A stretch of DNA of 8,120 nt from an uncultured Rubrivivax sp. (GTDB taxonomy: Bacteria > Pseudomonadota > Gammaproteobacteria > Burkholderiales > Burkholderiaceae_C), in the NCBI GenBank assembly GCA_937975735.1, contig CALJUI010000486.1, forward strand, positions 1-8,120, read 5' to 3'. A program made the position numbers and the translations under genes. Within the stretch, counting starts at the first letter, position 1; each line of letters opens with the position of its first letter. Positions 1-5,270 of the stretch are shown piece after piece. The notes under the pieces were generated by a model. It saw nothing but the letters and a program-made list of their open reading frames with translations, did not search any database and was not told the origin of the DNA.

Positions 1-109
1 TCTGCTGCGGCAGCACGATGTCGTCGGTGTACTGGCCGCGGCCGGTGAGGAAGCGGCCGTCCTCGACGCGCTCGACGCGCTGGCCGATGAATCCTTGACG
101 TGCGTTCAT
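1..109 (-). CDS. Molybdenum hydroxylase large subunit (CoxL/XdhB-like), N-terminal fragment
   Basis: Only the first 36 residues lie in the window; the gene runs off the left edge. The translation begins MNARQGFIGQRVERVEDG and continues with RFLTGRGQYTDDIVLPQ. This matches the conserved N-terminus of xanthine dehydrogenase/aerobic CO dehydrogenase large subunits (GxxxxRVEDxRFLTGxGxYxDD). In this family the large subunit carries the molybdopterin cytosine dinucleotide site and oxidises the substrate, passing electrons to the iron-sulfur subunit. The ATG at 107-109 has a strong Shine-Dalgarno (GGAGGAA, complement of 114-120). The gap from the preceding 2Fe-2S subunit stop is 13 bases, so the two are co-transcribed. 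The active-site loop that would separate form I CODH, form II CODH and other hydroxylases lies outside the window, so the substrate is unknown. Confidence 0.85.
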   Translation of the reverse strand, partial: MNARQGFIGQRVERVEDGRFLTGRGQYTDDIVLPQQ

Positions 110-122
110 GGGGTTCCTCCGA

Positions 123-593
123 TCACTTCATCGCCGCCGCGCCCTGCTGGACGGCGCGCACGATGTTCTGGTAGCCGGTGCAGCGGCACATGTTGCCTTC
201 CAGGCCCTCGCGGACCTTGGCTTCGCTGCTGCAGTCGTGGTGCTTCACGAGGTCGACCGCGCTCATCACCATGCCCGGGGTGCAGAAGCCGCATTGCAGG
301 CCGTGGCAGGCCTTGAAGGCGGCCTGCATCGGGTGCATCGTGCCGTCGGCGCCGGCCAGGCCTTCGATGGTCGTCAACTCGGCGCCGTCGGCCTGCGCGG
401 CGAGCAGGTTGCAGCTCTTCACGGCGCGGCCGTTCAAGTGCACGGTGCAGGCGCCGCATTGCGCGGTGTCGCAGCCGACGTGGGTGCCGGTCAGACGCAG
501 CGTCTCGCGGATGAAGTCGGACAGCAGCAGCTGCGGGTCGACCTCGCGGCTGACCGATCGGCCATTGACCGTCAGCGTGATCTTCGTGCCCAT
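123..593 (-). CDS. [2Fe-2S] small subunit of a CO dehydrogenase/xanthine dehydrogenase-type molybdenum hydroxylase (CoxS-like)
   Basis: A 156-residue electron-transfer subunit of a cytoplasmic molybdenum hydroxylase, the usual family length. Residues about 4-80 form a plant-type ferredoxin domain with Cys41, Cys46, Cys49 and Cys61 (GCDTAQCGACTV). Residues about 85-150 form the helical [2Fe-2S]-binding domain with Cys101, Cys104, Cys136 and Cys138 (CGFCTPGM and MCRCTGYQNIV). All eight cluster ligands are present, so it should be functional. The ATG at 591-593 is preferred over an upstream in-frame start at 695 because it has AGGAGA (complement of 602-607) 7 bases ahead and matches family N-termini; the longer version adds 34 unconserved residues. 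It is first in the visible part of the operon, followed by the large subunit, and is divergent from the XdhC-family gene. It resembles CoxS closely, but related hydroxylases for aldehydes, nicotinate or isoquinoline share these motifs. Confidence 0.95.
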   Translation of the reverse strand: MGTKITLTVNGRSVSREVDPQLLLSDFIRETLRLTGTHVGCDTAQCGACTVHLNGRAVKSCNLLAAQADGAELTTIEGLAGADGTMHPMQAAFKACHGLQCGFCTPGMVMSAVDLVKHHDCSSEAKVREGLEGNMCRCTGYQNIVRAVQQGAAAMK

Positions 594-750
594 GGGCGTG
601 GTCTCCTGTGTGTGCGGCGCGCTCCAACGCCGCCTTGTTCGGGGAAAGCTCGGACCATCGTAGGCACTCGATTTGTCCGCGGCACCGAGGCGCAAACCCT
701 TATGAACAGCACTGCATAGGTCTTCGGTTCGCGATTTCGTGCGAGTATGG

Positions 751-768
751 ACTAGGGGTTCCCCTGGT
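751..768. promoter_or_regulatory. Palindromic candidate operator between the Mo-hydroxylase operon and xdhC
   Basis: ACTAGGGGTTCCCCTGGT is an inverted repeat with 8-base arms, one G-T mismatch and a TT centre. It lies in the 213-base divergent intergenic region (594-806). Seen from xdhC, a TAACTT box at 793-798 could be a -10 element with a start near 805, which would centre the palindrome about 45 bases upstream, where a class II activator binds. On the other strand CATACT (complement of 744-749) could be a -10 for the cox-like operon. The protein that binds is unknown; the dyad is certain, its role is inferred. Confidence 0.45.
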
Positions 769-806
769 CTCGCGCGCGCGGCGGGCGAGCGCTAACTTTG
801 CCTTCC

Positions 807-1811
807 ATGGACAACGTCGATCTGAACGTGCTGCGACAGCTGACCCAGTGGGTGGCCGAAGGGCACCGCGTGGTGCTGGGCACGATCACCCGCACCTGGG
901 GCTCGGCACCACGCCCGCCGGGCTCGGCGGTGGCGGTGCGCGACGACGGCTTGATCGCCGGCTCGGTGTCGGGCGGCTGCATCGAGGACGACCTGATCGA
1001 CAAGGCGCGCGAAGGCGTGCTCGCCGCCGGCGTGCCGCAGGTCATCCGCTACGGGGTCGAGGCCGACGCGGCGCACCGCTTCGGCCTGCCCTGCGGCGGC
1101 TTGATCGAGCTGGTGCTCGAGCCGGTGCTGCCGCACACGAAGCTCGACGAACTGCTGCGCCGGCTGCAAGCGGGCGAACGCGTGCGCCGCGTGCTGGCAC
1201 TGGACACCGGCGTCGTGACGCTGGAGCGCGCCGATGCGACCGACGAACTCCGGCTGACCGACGAGACGCTGACCACCCACCACGGCCCGAGCTGGCGCCT
1301 GGTGTTGATCGGCGCCGGCCAGATGTCGCAGTACCTGGCGCAGATGGCCGGGGCGCTCGGCTACCAGGTGATCGTGATCGACCCGCGCGAGGAGTACGCG
1401 ACCGGCTTCGAGATCGAAGGCGCGATGCTGCTGCGCGACATGCCCGACGATGCCGTCGCGGCCTGCAAGCCCGACGGCCACACCGCGATCATCGCGCTGA
1501 CGCACGACCCCAAGCTCGACGACCTGGCGTTGATGGAGGCGCTGAAGTCCGAGGCCTTCTACGTCGGCGCGATCGGGTCACGGGTGAACCAGGCCAAGCG
1601 CCGCCAGCGGCTGATCGAGCACTTCGACATGAGCGCGGCGCAGCTCGACCGGCTGCACGGGCCGGTCGGGCTGAAGAACGGCGCGCGCACGCCGCCGGAG
1701 ATCGCCGTCAGCATCCTGGCCGAGGTCACCGCGGTGCGCTACGGCTACCGCGTGCCCGAGCCGGTGGCGGTGAAGGCGCAGGCGGCGGTCGACGCCGGTT
1801 GCGCCACCTGA
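807..1811 (+). CDS. xdhC: XdhC/CoxI family molybdenum hydroxylase maturation protein
   Basis: A 334-residue XdhC-family protein. Relatives bind molybdenum cofactor and help sulfurate or insert it into xanthine dehydrogenase/CO dehydrogenase-type enzymes; they are not part of the final enzyme. The N-terminal XdhC_CoxI domain (about 10-105) has the signatures GSAPRPPGS (32-40), GSVSGGCIE (52-60) and FGLPCGG (92-98). The C-terminal Rossmann-type domain (about 163-310) has VLIGAGQ (166-172), GAIGSRVNQAKR (254-265) and the terminal block GARTPPEIAVSILAEV (292-307). ATG 807 is chosen over an in-frame TTG at 798, which adds only three residues. Neither has a clear Shine-Dalgarno, and the mRNA may be nearly leaderless. 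Divergent placement next to the Mo hydroxylase subunits strongly suggests that enzyme is its client. Related names in cox clusters are CoxF and CoxI. Confidence 0.93.
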   Translation: MDNVDLNVLRQLTQWVAEGHRVVLGTITRTWGSAPRPPGSAVAVRDDGLIAGSVSGGCIEDDLIDKAREGVLAAGVPQVIRYGVEADAAHRFGLPCGGLIELVLEPVLPHTKLDELLRRLQAGERVRRVLALDTGVVTLERADATDELRLTDETLTTHHGPSWRLVLIGAGQMSQYLAQMAGALGYQVIVIDPREEYATGFEIEGAMLLRDMPDDAVAACKPDGHTAIIALTHDPKLDDLALMEALKSEAFYVGAIGSRVNQAKRRQRLIEHFDMSAAQLDRLHGPVGLKNGARTPPEIAVSILAEVTAVRYGYRVPEPVAVKAQAAVDAGCAT

Positions 1812-1822
1812 GGTCGCGCGGA

Positions 1823-1843
1823 GGTGTGCCAGCCTGGCACACC
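1823..1843. terminator. Hairpin between convergent xdhC and yegP-like genes
   Basis: GGTGTGCCA, a GCC loop and TGGCACACC form a perfect 9-bp stem. It lies in the 43-base gap between the stop codons of the convergent genes (1811 and 1857). No T-run follows on either strand, so it is not a canonical intrinsic terminator. Its symmetry and position suggest a bidirectional terminator or an RNA 3'-end protecting structure. Confidence 0.6.
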
Positions 1844-1854
1844 CCGCCGACGGC

Positions 1855-2190
1855 TCAGGCCGTTTCGGTGCTGGACAGCGGCGAGGTCGCGTTGCGCATC
1901 ACCGAGTTGATGCCGTTCTCCATCGCTCCGGCGGTCGAATACATCTCGCTGCGGCCGATCGTCTGGCCGTTGACCGCGACGAGTACGAAGTAGGGCGAGC
2001 CGTCCTCGGCGACCTTGCGCACGAAGCGAGCCGCCTCGACGCCGTGCTTGCGCACCGACTCGATGCCGTCGAGCGCCGACTGGCGCGACTTGTAGCGCTG
2101 GCTGGTCAGGATCACCTGGTGGTTGCCTGCCTTCAGGTTGAACATGAATTCGCCGTTGTTCAGCGTGCGGAGTTCGTAGTAACCGGCCAT
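1855..2190 (-). CDS. YegP/DUF1508 family protein
   Basis: A 111-residue protein made of two tandem copies of the DUF1508 (YegP) unit. Copy one is residues 4-50 (YYELRTLNNGEFMFNLKAGN...) and copy two about 54-100 (ARFVRKVAEDGSPYFVLVAVNGQTIG...). Each has the family pattern of a short aromatic strand, a G-containing turn, 'F/Y-F-x-L-x-A-x-N-x-Q/H' and then 'S-x-x-Y-x-S/T' followed by a helix. There is no signal peptide or membrane segment. The molecular function of this family is not established. The ATG at 2188-2190 is set by AGAGGAG (complement of 2196-2202) five bases upstream; a longer in-frame extension to 2349 runs into low-complexity shadow sequence and is rejected. It lies 44 bases downstream of the small membrane protein gene and probably shares its transcript. 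Confidence 0.9.
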   Translation of the reverse strand: MAGYYELRTLNNGEFMFNLKAGNHQVILTSQRYKSRQSALDGIESVRKHGVEAARFVRKVAEDGSPYFVLVAVNGQTIGRSEMYSTAGAMENGINSVMRNATSPLSSTETA

Positions 2191-2234
2191 GGGGGCTCCT
2201 CTGTGGTTCGGGTGGTGGACGGGATCGGGCGGGT

Positions 2235-2543
2235 TCAGTGCAGATGCCGGCCGCGCGCCGCGGGTTGGCGCAGCGGTGGCAGGGTGCGCGGCGGCTCGTC
2301 GGCGGCGCCGGACAGCGTGCTCGGGGGGCTGCTGTCCTGGGCCAGCCAATCCTCGAGCGCCGAGTCGCGCTCGCGCTGGCGACGCCGCGCGATGGCGCGC
2401 GACTCGGCATCGCGTTGGCGCGACGCGGCTTCGAGCGCGGCGATGCGGCGCTCGCGACGGAACCAGCTCAGCAGCGCCAGCGCGCCGACCAGGGCCAGCG
2501 CGATCGCCGCCGGAATCAGGATCTGGGCGTCATGGACATTCAC
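2235..2543 (-). CDS. Small single-pass membrane protein, unknown function
   Basis: A predicted protein of 102 residues that I do not recognise. Residues about 6-28 (AQILIPAAIALALVGALALL) form one convincing transmembrane helix, followed by an Arg-rich stop-transfer WFRRERR. Residues about 31-70 are charged and probably helical or coiled-coil, and the tail is Pro/Arg-rich and probably disordered. The expected topology is N-out, C-in. I choose GTG at 2541-2543 because AAGGAGA (complement of 2549-2555) lies five bases ahead; an ATG at 2576 would add 11 residues but has no such site. It precedes the YegP-like gene by 44 bases and is preceded by a promoter region carrying the 19-base element shared with the kinase gene. 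It could be a chance frame, but the helix, the ribosome binding site and the promoter together favour a real gene. Confidence 0.7.
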   Translation of the reverse strand: MNVHDAQILIPAAIALALVGALALLSWFRRERRIAALEAASRQRDAESRAIARRRQRERDSALEDWLAQDSSPPSTLSGAADEPPRTLPPLRQPAARGRHLH

Positions 2544-2597
2544 CGGGGTCTCCTTGCCTGCCGCGACGATCGGCATGTCGTCGCTGTCATGGCCTTC

Positions 2598-2666
2598 ATG
2601 CTAGGAGTCGGTGCGCGCGGCCGCACCGGCCGGCGGTCGGGCCCGCACCCATACCTGGGTCGGGCC
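2598..2666 (-). promoter_or_regulatory. Predicted activated promoter of the membrane protein-yegP operon
   Basis: Three elements are visible. A TAGCAT -10-like box (complement of 2598-2603, inside CCTAGCAT) would start transcription about 48 bases before the GTG start. A 9-base GGTCGGGCC (plus-strand reading) lies at 2635-2643. The full 19-base CCCATACCTGGGTCGGGCC lies at 2648-2666, with inverted arms ACCCA-TACC-TGGGT at 2647-2660. The same box and 9-mer recur at identical spacing upstream of the histidine kinase gene. No recognisable -35 hexamer is present, as expected for an activator-dependent promoter. The likely binder is the neighbouring NarL-type regulator, which is inference. Confidence 0.5.
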
Positions 2667-2689
2667 ACGAATGCGGGGGAGCCGCGGGC

Positions 2690-3331
2690 TCAGGCCGGCG
2701 GCACGAGCCGGTGCTTGAGCGCCGTCAGGACCGCCTCGGTCCGGTTGTCGGCTCCCAGCTTGGCCAGGATGTTGGTGATGTGGAACTTCACCGTCGGCAA
2801 CGCGATGCCGAGCTCGGCCGCGATGTCCTGGTTGTTCAGGCCGCGCGCCATCAGCGCCAGCAGCTCGCGCTCGCGCTGGGTCAGGTCCTTGCCGACGACC
2901 GGCGTGCGCGCGTCGTCGATCAGCGCGTCGGTGGCCTCGGGCGACAGCACGCGCTGCCCGGCGTGGGCGGCGCGGATCACCGTCACCAGTTCCTGCGCCG
3001 ACGCGTTCTTCATCAGGTAGCCGCAGGCGCCGGCGTCCATGGCCCGGCGCACCGCGCCGGGCTCGACCAGGCTCGTCAGCACCACGAAGCGGGCCTTCGG
3101 CAGCAGCGGGCGCAGCGCGGTGATCGCGCCGACACCGTCGAGATGGGGCATCACGAGGTCCATCAGCACCACGTCGGGCATTGTTCCCGGGGCCAGCTGG
3201 ACCGCGTCGCGGCCGTGTTCGGCCTCGCCGACGAACTCGAAGTCGCGCTCGGCGCGCACCATCGCGCCCAGCCCGGCGCGGATCATCGGGTGGTCGTCGA
3301 CGACGAAGACGCGGATGCGGGGAGCGCTCAT
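2690..3331 (-). CDS. NarL/LuxR-type DNA-binding response regulator
   Basis: A 213-residue two-domain regulator of normal family length. The receiver domain (about 7-122) has the acidic pair Asp12-Asp13, phospho-acceptor Asp58 (VVLMDLVMPHLDG), switch Thr86 (VVLTS) and Lys108 (GYLMKNAS), so it should be phosphorylatable. The C-terminal GerE/LuxR helix-turn-helix (about 148-208) shows LTQRERELLALMARGLNNQDIA, the recognition helix TVKFHITNILAKLG, and NRTEAV. ATG at 3329-3331 is chosen; a GTG immediately before it would add one residue. The Shine-Dalgarno is weak (GAGA), and with only nine bases to the kinase stop at 3341, translation is probably coupled. It is the output partner of the upstream kinase. 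Plausible targets are the two promoters carrying the shared 19-base element. The inducing signal is unknown. Confidence 0.95.
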   Translation of the reverse strand: MSAPRIRVFVVDDHPMIRAGLGAMVRAERDFEFVGEAEHGRDAVQLAPGTMPDVVLMDLVMPHLDGVGAITALRPLLPKARFVVLTSLVEPGAVRRAMDAGACGYLMKNASAQELVTVIRAAHAGQRVLSPEATDALIDDARTPVVGKDLTQRERELLALMARGLNNQDIAAELGIALPTVKFHITNILAKLGADNRTEAVLTALKHRLVPPA

Positions 3332-3340
3332 CACGGGTTC

Positions 3341-4225
3341 TCAGGCAGGAAGGACCAGCAGGATATCGGTCCCGCGGCCCGGCGCGCTGTCGATCCTCAG
3401 TTCGGCGCCGATCGACAGCGCCTGCTCGCGCATGCGACGCAGGTCGCTGCCGGCCCGCGCCGGATCGAAGCCCTCGCCGTCGTCGACGATGTGCAGGCGC
3501 GCCGGCGCGTCCGCGGGGGCCGTCCACTCGATCGTCAGTTCGCTCGCGCCGCCGTGCGACTGCGCGCTGTGCAGCGCGGCCAGCGCCAGGCGGGCGAGCT
3601 GGCCGCGGATCGCCGGCGCGAGCGCATCGTCGAGCTGCAGCCGGCTGTGCACGATCAGCTCCGGGCTGCGGCTGACGAGGGCGTCGATCGCCGGCTGCAG
3701 CCGCTCGGCCAGCGTGCCGCGGCAGGCCTCGGGCGGGCCGAGCTCGAAGCGCAGCAAGCGCGCCTCGGCCAGCGCGCAGCGGTTCAGCCGTTCCAGCGCC
3801 GCCAGCGGCTCGGCCCAGGTCATCGAGGCCAGTTCGCCGCCCTGCCTGGCCGCGCGCGCCAGCGTGCCGGCCTGGAGGTAGGCGGCGAACTGCGTCTGCG
3901 CCACGGCGTCCTGCAGCGCGCGCGCCTGCTCGTCGCGTTCGTCCGCGGCGCGCAGTCGCTCCTCGAGCCGGCCGATCTGCCGCCGATGGTCGACGAGCTG
4001 GGAGTGATGGGCTTGCACGTCGCGCCGGGCCCGCCAGACCCACGCCAGGCCGACCGCCCCGGCACCCGCGCCGGCGGCAACGACCAGGCTCGCGGCGCCG
4101 GGCGCCATCAGCCAGGCGGCGAACGCCGCCGCCACCGCCAGCAGACCGAGGCCGGCAAGGGCCGGCTCGGGTCGCCGTCCGGTTCGCAGCGGCGAAGGGC
4201 TCGTCTGGGTGAAGTTCATCGCCAT
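3341..4225 (-). CDS. Membrane sensor histidine kinase of the NarX/LiaS/DegS type, with degenerate catalytic motifs
   Basis: 294 residues from ATG 4225 (a second ATG at 4219 is equally possible; neither has a Shine-Dalgarno). Two transmembrane helices, about 22-41 and 45-65, are joined by a very short loop, so there is no periplasmic sensor domain. A coiled-coil helix follows (about 70-112). The HisKA_3-like region reads ARALQDAVAQTQFAAYLQAG (101-120), where active relatives have ..LHD..AQ..F: Gln105 replaces the phospho-accepting His. The C-terminal GHKL ATPase region (about 205-294) keeps G1 as VDDGEGFDP (247-255) and ends SAPGRGTDILLVLP. Its N-box (LALAALHSAQSHGGAS) lacks the Asn, and the G2 region reads AGSDLRRMREQA. 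It lies nine bases upstream of the canonical response regulator. It may be a pseudokinase, phosphatase or scaffold rather than an active kinase. Confidence 0.88.
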   Translation of the reverse strand: MAMNFTQTSPSPLRTGRRPEPALAGLGLLAVAAAFAAWLMAPGAASLVVAAGAGAGAVGLAWVWRARRDVQAHHSQLVDHRRQIGRLEERLRAADERDEQARALQDAVAQTQFAAYLQAGTLARAARQGGELASMTWAEPLAALERLNRCALAEARLLRFELGPPEACRGTLAERLQPAIDALVSRSPELIVHSRLQLDDALAPAIRGQLARLALAALHSAQSHGGASELTIEWTAPADAPARLHIVDDGEGFDPARAGSDLRRMREQALSIGAELRIDSAPGRGTDILLVLPA

Positions 4226-4227
4226 CG

Positions 4228-4273
4228 ATGCTAGGGCGCGGCGGCGATGCGCGGCCCATACCAGGGTCGGGCC
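4228..4273 (-). promoter_or_regulatory. Predicted activated promoter of the histidine kinase-regulator operon
   Basis: The complement of 4228-4233 is TAGCAT (within CCTAGCAT), a -10-like box. The 19-base CCCATACCAGGGTCGGGCC lies at 4255-4273 and differs at one base from the copy at 2648-2666. Its GGTCGGGCC part (4265-4273) is 37 bases from the box, exactly as at 2635-2643. Transcription would start near 4221, making the kinase mRNA essentially leaderless if ATG 4219 is used. The element also lies 62-80 bases ahead of the divergent lpxC start, so cross-effects on lpxC are possible. Confidence 0.5.
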
Positions 4274-4334
4274 GGCGATCGGCGCAAGGCCCTGGCCGCT
4301 GCGGCCCGGCGCTTCATGCCGGACAATGCAGGCC

Positions 4335-5270
4335 ATGTTGCGACAGCGCACCCTGAAGTCGATCACCCGGGCGGTGGGCGTCGGCGTGCACAGCGGCCAC
4401 AAGGTCGAGCTGACGCTGCGCCCCGCGCCCCCGGACAGCGGCATCGTGTTCCGTCGGACCGACCTGCCGACTCCGGTGGACATCCCGGTCGACCCGATGG
4501 CCGTCTCCGACACGCGCATGGCCTCGACGATCAGCCCTGGCGGCGACCCCGGCGCACCGAAGGTGCAGACCATCGAGCACCTGATGTCGGCCTGCGCCGG
4601 GCTGGGCATCGACAACCTGGTGATCGACATCAGCGGCGAGGAGGTGCCGATCCTCGACGGTTCGGCGGCCAGCTTCGTGTTCCTGCTGCAGAGCGCCGGC
4701 ATCGAACTGCAGGACGCGCCGAAGCGCTTCCTGCGCGTGACCAAGCCGGTCGAGGTGCGCGACGGCGAAGGCGCGTCGCTGAAGTGGGCCCGGCTCGAAC
4801 CCTTCCACGGCTACAAGCTCAGCTTCGAGATCGAGTTCGGCCACCCGGCGGTCGACGCCACCGGACAGCGCGTCGAGTTCGACATGGGTTCGGGCCAGTA
4901 CAAGCGCGAGATCGCGCGCGCCCGCACCTTCGGCTTCACGAAGGACGTCGAGCTGATGCGAGCGCGCGGGCTCGGCCGCGGCGGCAGCCTGGACAACGTC
5001 ATCGTCATCGACGACGTGCGCGTGCTCAACAGCGAGGGCCTGCGCTACGGCGACGAGTTCGTCAAGCACAAGATCCTCGACGCGATCGGCGACCTGCACA
5101 TCGCCGGCAAGCCGCTGCTGGCCAGCTATACCGCCTACAAGAGCGGTCATGCGCTGAACAATCAGCTGCTGCGCAAGCTGCTGGCCGACGACTCGGCCTA
5201 CGAGGTGGTCACCTTCGACGACGAGCGTGCCGCGCCGCAAGGCCTGGCCGAGCTCGCGCCCGCCTGGTGA
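4335..5270 (+). CDS. lpxC: UDP-3-O-acyl-N-acetylglucosamine deacetylase (LpxC)
   Basis: LpxC catalyses the committed, zinc-dependent deacetylation step of lipid A synthesis in the cytoplasm. The protein is 311 residues (about 305 in E. coli). Zinc ligands are His82 (TIEHLMSACAGLGIDN), His245 and Asp249 (FVKHKILDAIGDL); the catalytic base is Glu81, and His272 (SGHALNN) is the other catalytic histidine. It also shows the N-terminal QRTLKSITRAVGVGVHSG and the VPILDGSA block. ATG 4335 is chosen from the family N-terminus; an ATG at 4326 is in frame. There is no strong Shine-Dalgarno. GACAAT at 4322-4327 resembles a -10 box and would give a very short leader. In many betaproteobacteria lpxC follows ftsZ in the dcw cluster; here it is divergent from a two-component system and no ftsZ is within 4.3 kb upstream. 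The next gene overlaps its stop codon. Confidence 0.98.
   Translation: MLRQRTLKSITRAVGVGVHSGHKVELTLRPAPPDSGIVFRRTDLPTPVDIPVDPMAVSDTRMASTISPGGDPGAPKVQTIEHLMSACAGLGIDNLVIDISGEEVPILDGSAASFVFLLQSAGIELQDAPKRFLRVTKPVEVRDGEGASLKWARLEPFHGYKLSFEIEFGHPAVDATGQRVEFDMGSGQYKREIARARTFGFTKDVELMRARGLGRGGSLDNVIVIDDVRVLNSEGLRYGDEFVKHKILDAIGDLHIAGKPLLASYTAYKSGHALNNQLLRKLLADDSAYEVVTFDDERAAPQGLAELAPAW

Noticed and set aside
771..781. Alternating CG run upstream of xdhC, possibly Z-DNA forming
   Set aside because: It is only about five CG repeats and is unremarkable in DNA of this composition.
608..1993. Plus-strand open frame of 461 codons over xdhC
   Set aside because: It is a frame-shifted shadow of xdhC with Arg-rich low-complexity translation; the XdhC motifs lie in the other frame.
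2256..2349. Longer yegP start giving 164 residues (1855-2349)
   Set aside because: The extra N-terminus overlaps the small membrane protein gene and is low complexity; the ATG at 2190 has a strong ribosome binding site and begins the conserved domain.
2189..4234. Plus-strand open frame of 681 codons across the two-component region
   Set aside because: It is antisense to the regulator, kinase and small membrane protein genes, is full of Arg/Ala/Gly/His low-complexity sequence and has no recognisable domain. Long antisense frames are expected at this GC content.
2601..4259. Minus-strand open frame of 552 codons overlapping kinase and regulator
   Set aside because: It is in another frame of the same strand as two clearly recognisable genes, and its composition is almost all Arg, Ala, Gly and Pro.
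4314..5240. Minus-strand open frame of 308 codons antisense to lpxC
   Set aside because: LpxC active-site motifs on the plus strand are unambiguous; the antisense product is a Val/Ala/Asp/His-rich shadow.
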